The notes under the pieces: model-generated
Told to the model about the DNA's origin: nothing
Database searches by the model: none
Seen by the model: only the letters and a program-made list of their open reading frames with translations
Shown here: positions 56,388 to 64,000 of the stretch, piece by piece
Position numbering within the stretch: position 1 is the first letter of the stretch
Layout of the letters: each line of letters begins with the position of its first letter
Source of the DNA: Thelephora terrestris
Taxonomy: Eukaryota; Basidiomycota; Agaricomycetes; Thelephorales; Thelephoraceae
DNA length: 64,000 nucleotides
Assembly (NCBI GenBank): GCA_015956445.1
Contig: WIUZ02000003.1
Location: forward strand, 1,798,001 to 1,862,000
Reading direction: 5' to 3'
Made by a program: the position numbers and the translations under genes

Positions 56388-59052
56388 TCAGCCTGTAGGC
56401 GCACTGGTCAGGATCGGAAGCGGAATCACTCGGGGGTTGTAGCGGATGATGAGCCCTTCAAGTTGTCCAGATAGCCGAGGGACCTGTTCAATGGAGGAAG
56501 CATAGTGAATGTGGCCCTGCAACGTTTCATCGTCAAATGACGGAAAATCATCCGGAGAGTGTCCGAGGTATTGGTGGTTTTTTAGGTCGGCCACATACGA
56601 AGTCTTGAGGCTAAAGCCTTTCGTGAATTGGAATTGGAGGGGTTGTAACCATGCACGAAAGTCCTTGAAGCACGGGGACAACTCGATGGGCTCTGACGCC
56701 GTGAAAAAAACAAATTAGTACTTTCCAAGCTTGACGCAGTTCTGTTCTTTGAACCAATCCTGATACGGCCAATCTCCCCCTCGCATGACCATCTGCAGTG
56801 GTCCCCCTGTGGACCCGGGTTTCTCATAGCCCAACGTATGCCATCCAAACATCAGTAACATGACGTAGAAGAGCGATTCGAGGTCGTGTCAGTAAAGGTG
56901 AGTGGTGCTCGTTCCCCTTAGCAACTCCTCAGCCATATAGGGAGGCGTTCCGGTCCGCTGCTGCAACGTTTTGCTATAGTCCTTTTTAAGGGCCTTCGTC
57001 CACAACGAAAGGTCATAGTCGGTTAGCACCCCATAGACTCTCCGACTCAGGTTCCCTTCCGCGTCGGGTTCCTCGCTAATACGACACATGATGTTGTTTG
57101 GGCTAGGGTCGCGATGAAGGATCCCAGGGTGATCGTGGAGCCAACGGTGAACTAGGATGATGTGAGAGGACGGTAGATGAGAAGCAAAGGGGACACGCAC
57201 CGCATGCAACGTCAACGAAAACCTGTCCAATTTCCTTCACATCCCCGAGCGACTTGAGAGGGTGCAGCTCTTCCTGAATGATGACCCGGAGGACACGCTC
57301 CTCATACACAAAATTGCCACCCCCACCCACGAGCGTGGCGCTCTTGAACAGATTCGCGACCGACTCAAAAGTTGAGGCCATGCCGAAATTGATGTCGCCT
57401 GCCCACAAGACCTTAGGGAGGTGCTTGGCGGCCCATGTCGATCCCTCCTTCTGCGCCTCCTCAGCAGCCTTCGTCAGGAAGTTGTTCTCGCGAACACACC
57501 CGACGCTCGGCCAGCTGACCTTGACGACTATCTTTTTCCCCTTCCACTCGTCGGAGGTTGCTTTTAGCACCACCGTAGACCACCCGATGATCGCTGGGTC
57601 ACGCGAGATGACATCGCCCAGGGTCACGATGAACTCTTTTGATTCCTCGTTCAAGAGCTTCAGCTTGTTACCATGCTGAACGACCTTGTGGTCCGGCGAG
57701 ACCTGTGGGTTCTTCACCAGACTTTCGAGGTTCCCCTCTACAAACGTGTCCAGGATTCCGTTCTGCTTGAAAGAAAGACAGTGGAAAGCGATGATGACAG
57801 CGATGAATTGGTCCAACCCCTTGCCCTCGTAAAGGCTGATCGCTGAGGACACAAGGATGACCGATCGATTGGCGTGATAGAGCTGGAGACGATCGCGGTC
57901 GACAAGGCAGACGGTGGCGTGCGAGCGAAGCAGAGGGACAGAGAACATTTCCAGAAGGTAACGGCCGATTTGAAGAGCCGGTCCGGCCTGAGTTTTGGTT
58001 TCCGGAGCTGGCACAGAAGAACTTTCTTCAGGAGGCAAAAGCAATCTGGATGCCGTCTTGCTCTTCTTCGGCGCCCGCTGACTGTTTGGGTCCGATTCCT
58101 CAGCAGGTCGTTTCCTAGGCAAAGAAGATTCGGAACCGGTTGTCGACTTGTTAGGGGGTGTAGACCTGTTTTTCTGCCTGAAGGAACTCGCGTGGTTCAA
58201 AATCGGATCGACATCTGTTCCCCACGTAAGCCAGCACCCGCCACGGTGGGAACTTGGTACATGCTTACTGTTGACGATCAACCTGGTAATGCTCTCACCG
58301 TCGCATATGGCGGTATCGTTCGCTTTAACCTCGAGTGCATGGAGGGCGTTGGCCCAGTTGAGTGGAGAGGCGAGGGGCTTGTTGGCCTTTGGCTTGCTGT
58401 CCTCGGCCTTGCTGTCCTCAGCCTTGTTGTCTACAGCCTCGCTGTCCTCGGGCTTGCTATCCCCGGGCTCGCCTTTCTTGGAGGATCCAGGCAGCTGGCA
58501 GTCGTTGTGAAAAACAACCAAGTCGGGAGAGAGGTGGGCCTTGTTCATGACCCCGCCCCGAAGCTTTTCATGTGGGCTGGCGCGATAATACTGGGGAGTT
58601 CCGGAGATGCCGTCGAACTTGGACGGAGACACGACCCTGAGAACAGCGTCTGCATATGCCGCCAACGGTTCGTAGAACAGCTTCTCCAAATTGCTGCTCG
58701 CTTCGCAAAGGTTGCGGTATGCGTTGTGGTGGCCGATGAAACCCTCGTCCGCTTTTACCGCTTCGATCGCCGGACCCCATTTGGTCTCCCAGTTGGGGGG
58801 AACATGCAAGGCGGAGTGCAAGAAGACTTCGAAATCAACAAAGACTCGACTTCGAAGATCTTCGGTGATGTAGTCGTCGTAGTCGCCGCGGTCGTATCCC
58901 TCGACTCGGTCCGTGTCGCCTTCTAGATTCTTAACAACGGCTGAGCCACGATGACTGGGGGTGCTCTGCGGTACACGACGAGAAGCGCGTTCCGGTGTCT
59001 TGAAGGGGAGCTGATTCGGCTGGGCCAGTGAACGTGGCGGTGTGGTAGACAT
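56388..59052 (-). CDS. FunK1-type protein kinase, copy C (C-lobe interrupted)
   Basis: Start ATG 59050-59052, MSTTPPRSLAQPNQLPF. The N-terminal module is RVFVDFEVFLHSALHVPPNWETKWGPAIEAVKADEGF. Its insert has a repetitive run of PEDSEAVDNKAEDSKAEDSK type (about 58480-58390) that copies A and B lack. An intron at about 58268-58214 stays open when unspliced. Then ESDPNSQRAPKKSKTASRL (basic linker), YLLEMFSVPLLRSHATVCLVDRDRLQLYHANR, WSTVVLKATSDEWKGKKIVVKVSWP, VHRWLHDHPGILHRDPSPNNIMCRI, VYGVLTDYDLSLW, GTPPYMAEELL. As in copy A, TGA (56889-56891) precedes HDLESLFYVMLLM. A second stop follows about 50 codons later (near 56717), so the C-lobe is decaying while the upstream ~680 codons are intact. Confidence 0.78.
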
Positions 59053-59741
59053 GGGGAGGGCAAGGGAGGAGATGGGGGAAAAGCATGCATCTGCGCATCG
59101 CAGCTTATATAGGTCGACCAATTGACAGAAGTCGATGAGGGCCATCTCGGATAGCGTATCAGGCCAGATGGCATGTTGGAACCAAGCGCGACGGGAAACT
59201 GTGGGATGAGTGGCGGGTAAGGACGATCGGCGAATCAGATGAGTTCATCAATGTTCAACGGTCATTTGATGGCCAAATATGCACAAACAATAGCGAGGCC
59301 TTGCCAAACGGAACACGGTCTGGACAATTGTTCAAACGCTGAGGATATTCCCACACCCGCCATTTTTTGTCCCTTGAACCTCAACCATCCCACCACACGG
59401 CTTCTCACAGGTGATTACATTCACGCACGGCAGCCCATTCTCCCACAAACCCCAAAATTTTTCAATGATCCACTCGGCGGGCAGGGTCTCCCCAAGGCAT
59501 TGTTCCCGTTCTATTTGACGGACTTGCGCGCCGGGAGCCATTGATCCACGGTCTACGGTGAGCAACGAGTCAGATCGATGGAAAGCATTCTGACTCGGCC
59601 GACGACCGTGATTTTATGGTGTGCTTATGTGTCCCGGAGCATTCTTCTGCAGTGCGGGAGCTTCGTCCCTTGGACCCCACAAACCGGGCACATGAGCTGC
59701 ACGTTCGTAGGCGAGTCAGGATCTTCATCCTGTGTATCCTT
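59053..59741. other. Intergenic stretch, no supported gene
   Basis: Upstream region of FunK1 copy C, running into the duplicated SAPS tail. No other feature recognised. Confidence 0.45.
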
Positions 59742-60480
59742 CCTGGTAGGATGCATTCTCTCCAAGGAGGCGAGGGACCGCAAACCATTATCGAAAGGGT
59801 TCGATGTGGGTGTCCCCTCGCTTGTTTCCTTCCAGCCGCGAATAACATGTTTACAGGATGTCTTCGACCCCGGGCGAAGACGATCATTTCTCAGCGGATG
59901 AGGTGAGTGCGAGCTGTAGGGTCTCTTCATCATAGCTTTCATCTATCAACCTCACGCAGGACGATGGCTCTGGTCCGTTTTCAGACTCAGCAGCCACCAG
60001 TGACGCAGATCCTTTCACTTTTTCTACGTCATTCTCGCGACAGCTAGGTGACTCTACGTTCGACACCTTTTGGGACTCTGGAAAATTACAAGCCGCCTCC
60101 GGGGGTGAAGGTGAACGGAGGCACGGGAGCCAAGGAGGAAGCGACTTGAGCGACTCTGGCGCTTTCGGAGATCTCGGGGACTCGACGGGGTCTAACGGAT
60201 ACGGTGAGATCGTGGGAACGGGAAGCGGAGAGATGGTGTCCAGTTGGGATAGCTGGACGATGGCGACGGCTAGTGGGTCGTTTGCGGAGGATGACGGGGA
60301 ACTCTCGAATCGGGAACGTCAACGCCAACGGCGGGGAAGTGGGGGCGTCAGACCATCGAAGTAACGAGGACTTGTTTGTTTTGCTTGTTGTGCTTGTCCG
60401 TTCCGGTTTTCATTTCTTCATTTCTTCGTTGGCTTGCATTCATTTGAGAGCCTGGAGACATCCGTTCTGCATCTTTTTGT
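59742..60480 (+). pseudogene. Duplicated 3' end of the SAPS gene
   Basis: From GGATGCATTCTCTCCAAGG (compare 49245) to past the stop codon, this block repeats 49240-49985 at high identity, including an intron, the DDGSGPFSDSAATSDADPFTFSTSFSR exon, GSFAEDDGELSNRERQRQRRGSGGVRPSK and the 3' flank (ACGAGGACTTGTT). It lacks the first three-quarters of the gene. Small indels remove residues near FDPGRRRS compared with FDPARRYGSGEDD. With no start or promoter of its own it is a gene fragment. Confidence 0.88.
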
Positions 60481-60635
60481 GGCCTTCATCTCCTCGTATG
60501 AATCATTTTGATCGTTTTTGCTCCCAAGCAAAGATTACTATACCTCCTGTAGATCCGCGTCACGTGGAGCTCGGTGCTTTCCCCTTTGCGGTGGGCCCCC
60601 GCTTTGCTCGCCGCCTCCACCACCCCACGACCAAG

Positions 60636-62419
60636 ATGAGCACAGACACAGAGCCCGAGGTGGGACGGCCGATTTCCCAGCCCATACTCGCATTGAGCGA
60701 GAAGCTCGATGCTCAAGACTCGCTTGCAACAGCAACGTAAGTAGTCTTGTTGAAGCCCCTGAGCAGATCTACGAAACGACGACTTACTCCTGCTTCAGGC
60801 TTACACCCGTGGAGGTTGGTTACTATCACGCCAGCATGGTCATCTCTTTTCTTGATGTCTGACAAAAAGCACAGGTCAGTGCCACCGAAGGGACTGCTCC
60901 GTCGGTCGCTCCTGTGAACCTCCAGGTACAGAATGATTTTCAGCCCCCCGTCAACCGTCTGCCACGGGAGATCTTCATTTTTATCGCAATCTACGTTACT
61001 GCTGAAGACCGCACCTGCTACAAGATGTTGATCCATCTCACTCACGTTTGCGCTCAATGGCGTCATGTCCTGATAGCCTGTCCAACATTTTGGACTCACA
61101 TCCGATTTGGGGGAGCGGATATGACAAGCTCCATCGCGAGCCTGTTTTTCGAACGCGCGCAGCAGTGCGCGTTGGACGTGCACGTTTCTTTCGCACAATT
61201 CATCCCCAAGCGGCGCAAGCGGATACCACTAGCGCCAAGATTTCTGGTCATCCCAGAGCTTGCATCCGAACGACGGATAAGGTCCCTTTTCGCCTCAGAG
61301 CCTACTTGGGGCCAAACCCAGGGACTCTTGGGAGGGTGGACTGACGCGCTCTCCCAGATCCAGGAACTGGAGCTCACTACCGATGAAGAGCACCCACCCC
61401 CATCCACGCTCACCACCTTTGTTTGGGACGCTTTGAGGAGCCTGACGCTGGCGGGGTTTGCGGCTCCAGGGTTGCACAACATCAAGGCACCAAACCTCAC
61501 GGTGCTCAAGTTCTGGGACTCCTCTTACACACCCCTCTCTGTCGTGGCGCTTTTCGACTTCTTCGATGCCGCCCCTTCCCTGGAGGACGTCTCGATTGGG
61601 TCCTCCATGGTATACGAGTTTCCACCCTCGAACAGGAAAGTGACCCTCTCACATGTCCAACGGATCGATCTCTTCATTGGGGGCGCACCACGGATTGCCT
61701 CACACCTGACTTGCCCGTCCATAACATACACGAGATTGACAGACGCGCTTCCTGATGACCCTAATGATAGCCTTTTCCCGCCGGAGCTGCAGCGGTTGTT
61801 AGGACAATACTCGGTCAAGGAAATCATCAATGTCATCATGCGCGTTTTCGACCGAAACGAATGTCAACTTTGTTCCTTGGAATTTCGTGACCCCTCTGGC
61901 ACTACGTTCCGAACCACTCGCAAAACATTTAATCATGACCCACTCCAACCCGTTCCGGACGACGTGTGGCCGTTCCCTGTTCTCTTCGACCAAGCAATCT
62001 CTACATTGTTACCGCTCCCGCTAGGCCAAGTCGCTAGTTTCTCCGTCGATATGCGGGAAGCTTCCGATTTCGAGGTGGATTCAGACCACGTGAGGGGAAG
62101 TCTCGCGGAGGCGTTCGAAAAATGCAAAAACCTGCGGGCAGTGGTGTTGGAAAGCTATAGCCCTGGTCTCTTTCCTGACATCTCAGGAGAAAAAATGCCG
62201 CCCATTCGGGTTCTAGTCGTCAAACATCCCGAAGGAGTTGGATGGGAGGAGTTTGTCAACAATGTGACGGAGGCGGCACAGGCACGGCATTCCAGAGGCG
62301 CTCCACTCGACCGAGTCGAGATCATCACGACGGAGGAGCACCCCAAGGTGGAGCAGCTGGAGATTTTGGCCCAGGAAGTTGAGTATCGAGTAATCGAGAG
62401 TAACTATCCCTATCCCTAG
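60636..62419 (+). CDS. F-box-like domain protein
   Basis: Probable substrate adaptor of an SCF ubiquitin ligase or an F-box-like protein of unknown target, in a family strongly expanded in Agaricomycetes. Start ATG 60636 (MSTDTEPEVGRPISQPIL). Exon 1 ends 60736. Exon 2 is a 16-nt micro-exon (60799-60814, LTPVE). Exon 3 (60875-62419) is open for 515 codons. The F-box is near VNRLPREIFIFIAIYVTAEDRTCYKMLIHLTHVCAQWRHVLIACPTFWTHIRF (60945-61110); the Leu-Pro start and the C.WR..A...P.LW pattern are typical. The remainder is a Leu-rich, repeat-like C-terminal part (LTLAGFAAPGLHNIKAPNLTVLKFWDSS) as in other mushroom F-box proteins. Predicted length 553 aa. TAG at 62417-62419. Confidence 0.85.
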
Positions 62420-63381
62420 GAGCACCCCATGCCCAAGCCTCTGTCTGTTTCTCGCGTGCTGGTGCCTTTTGCGTTTCGTCTAATTTGGAGGAGCGCATCG
62501 ACTTGTAACATTTATGTTTCCCGTACGTTATCTCCTGTTCCATCATGTTCCTCTTGTTTGTATTCGTCCATGTGGCTGTACGTTTTCGTGTTTTGCGAAT
62601 TTCTTGAAACAATTGGCCCACCGCACACATTGGCAGTACCGGCCCAGTCGAATTCCACTGTTCATTTTCCGGAATACTGTTTGCGGTTCCGTCAGGAATG
62701 GGAGCTGAATGCTGCACGGATTCATCACAATGCGAACGCTTTTTCCTGCCTTTCCTGAATTGTCAGCCAATGCTCAAATATGTACATGTGCAACTGGGGA
62801 GAGGGTTTTTGGCGAAGGACGGATGTAAGAGGAGGAGCTCGAGATAAAACCAAAATAACGTGGGACATTGTGAGATGAAGTGAAGAATGTCGGCGGGTTG
62901 TAGGCCCGGGAGTGGAATGTGCGCATCAAGGTCCGATTTGCAGGCCTCATGCATATGCATCGGACAGTTCGCGTGGTACAACGTGAATCTGGGTGAAGTA
63001 TTCTGAAGTCCTGACTCAGTGACCAACGGGCCGGAATCGACCCCATCATGACGGTCACTGCTGCCACCGGTTCAACGTGAGGATGGGCTGTGGATACCGC
63101 GGGACTGTCAATCCCATCTCGAGAATCGTGTTAACTCGTGCCCACTTTCGTTGCGGTGGCAGAGGCGAAGTGGGGAAAGCCGAAGGCCAAGACGGACGTC
63201 AAGCTCCATCTGATGATACTACCCTGGCGCACAGGAACTTGACATGGCCTTCACCGTCGCCCCCGGAGCCATCATCGGGATGGAGCAACTTTGTGTACTT
63301 TGTCACCTCTCGACGCTGGATGGCCGTGCATGAGTACGCTGTGCGCGCCCCGGCTACAACCGAATGCCTAGTGGACGGTCT
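62420..63381. other. Convergent intergenic stretch, no supported gene
   Basis: 3' sides of the F-box gene and the edge gene. Short open frames here show no family features. Confidence 0.45.
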
Positions 63382-64000
63382 TCACAGTTTAGTCGCCGAC
63401 ACAGAGTCTCCGCGCGAAATGGTAGGTTTCTTGCCCTTGGCTTTCCGTGAGAGGTGACCTCGCGACCTACTTGTCAGAACTTCATCCTCTTCAACCTCAT
63501 CATCCGAAAGTTCAGAGCCGGACGCCGGCATATTCAGCCCCCATCGAGCCTTCAATTCCACTTGCGAGGTACTCTTGTGGCGCTCTTGCCATTTGGTCGA
63601 TAGATCGCTTTCAAATTCGTAGTCGTACGAAACGCATTTCATTCCCCAAACGACTATTCCCTGAATATCAGACCCAACCATGCGTCAACAATTCAAATAG
63701 AGCAAAGAATCGAGAGAGTTGTCGTGCCTCTTCTCCACGATTGAAAGCTCTGCGTATCTCGGCCTCCATCTTTTCTGCCAAGGCTCTTCTCGCACCTGGA
63801 GCCTTGATTGATTCGCATTTGGCTATCACTTGTGCTTCCGTTGGCTCCTCCTTCTGGGATTTGCGGAGTACGATTCGAGCGAGAGTGCGGTTTGCGAGCA
63901 GTGTGTCACCGAAGAACTTCAACCAAATTTCTCTCGTCTGCAATGGAACCGTTAATAATGATGGCTCGTGAATCGGGTAGGGTGTGTGCAGCACCTTTTC
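63382..64000 (-). CDS. Unrecognised gene, 3' part only (runs off the window)
   Basis: The minus-strand frame 64000-63668 reads EPSLLTVPLQTREIWLKFFGDTLLANRTLARIVLRKSQKEEPTEAQVIAKCESIKAPGARRALAEKMEAEIRRAFNRGEEARQLSRFFALFELL, a helical, basic stretch. A second frame reads IQGIVVWGMKCVSYDYEFESDLSTKWQERHKSTSQVELKARWGLN and an acidic/basic tail SDDEVEEDEV...SRKAKGKKP ending at 63382. An intron ending at the CAG near 63660 would join them, with a possible GTGGAG donor near 63740; I could not fix it. No domain recognised. The 5' end lies beyond 64000. Confidence 0.5.

Noticed and set aside
1-64000. LTR retrotransposons or other virus-like elements
   Set aside because: No reverse transcriptase, integrase or protease motif and no long direct terminal repeats were recognised in the supplied frames.

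Overview
The window is nuclear DNA of a filamentous basidiomycete, most likely an Agaricomycete. Genes are split by many short GT-AG introns (mostly 43-60 nt). The gene families present are typical of mushroom-forming and related fungi: an NWD2-type NACHT-WD40 NLR, DUF6533 membrane proteins, FunK1 protein kinases, a KDZ DNA transposon, cytochromes P450 and an AIG1-like P-loop GTPase. I cannot name the species from sequence alone. No rRNA, intact tRNA, CRISPR array or virus-like element was found.

Layout. 0.2-4.2 kb: two housekeeping genes, a CreC/WDR20-like WD40 protein (-) and the E1-beta subunit of branched-chain 2-oxoacid dehydrogenase (+). 4.8-7.3 kb: a cytochrome P450 (+). 7.4-7.7 kb: a stray copy of a repeated block. 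7.9-12.6 kb: an NLR-like NACHT/WD40 gene (-). 13.5-14.2 kb: a broken, internally inverted copy of the GTPase gene. 14.9-16.7 kb: a DUF6533 membrane protein (+). 18.1-19.6 kb: the GTPase, with a C-terminal CaaX box (+). 19.9-21.7 kb: a second P450 (-).

21.85-30.94 kb: a 9.1-kb KDZ transposon with ~326-bp terminal inverted repeats (TIRs). It carries the KDZ transposase, an HMG-box-like protein and one unrecognised gene, all on the minus strand. It lies about 130 bp upstream of the second P450's start codon.

31.2-36.2 kb: three tandem cis-prenyltransferase genes (dolichol pathway) with duplicated flanks and a shared ACGTG-type promoter motif. 38.0-39.9 kb: a class V PLP aminotransferase-like enzyme. 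40.6-42.6 kb: the AP-2 adaptor mu subunit. 43.2-45.0 kb: a second DUF6533 protein (-). 46.1-49.9 kb: a SIT4-associated (SAPS) phosphatase regulator. 50.4-59.1 kb: three FunK1 kinase copies (-), one with its kinase domain deleted. 59.7-60.5 kb: a duplicated 3' end of the SAPS gene. 60.6-62.4 kb: an F-box protein. 63.4 kb to the edge: a partial unknown gene (-).

Conserved housekeeping genes are therefore interleaved with fast-evolving duplicated families, and three separate local duplications are visible (GTPase, cis-prenyltransferase, FunK1 plus SAPS tail). The splice models were built by eye from GT-AG sites and family conservation, so internal exon edges are approximate unless a position is given.
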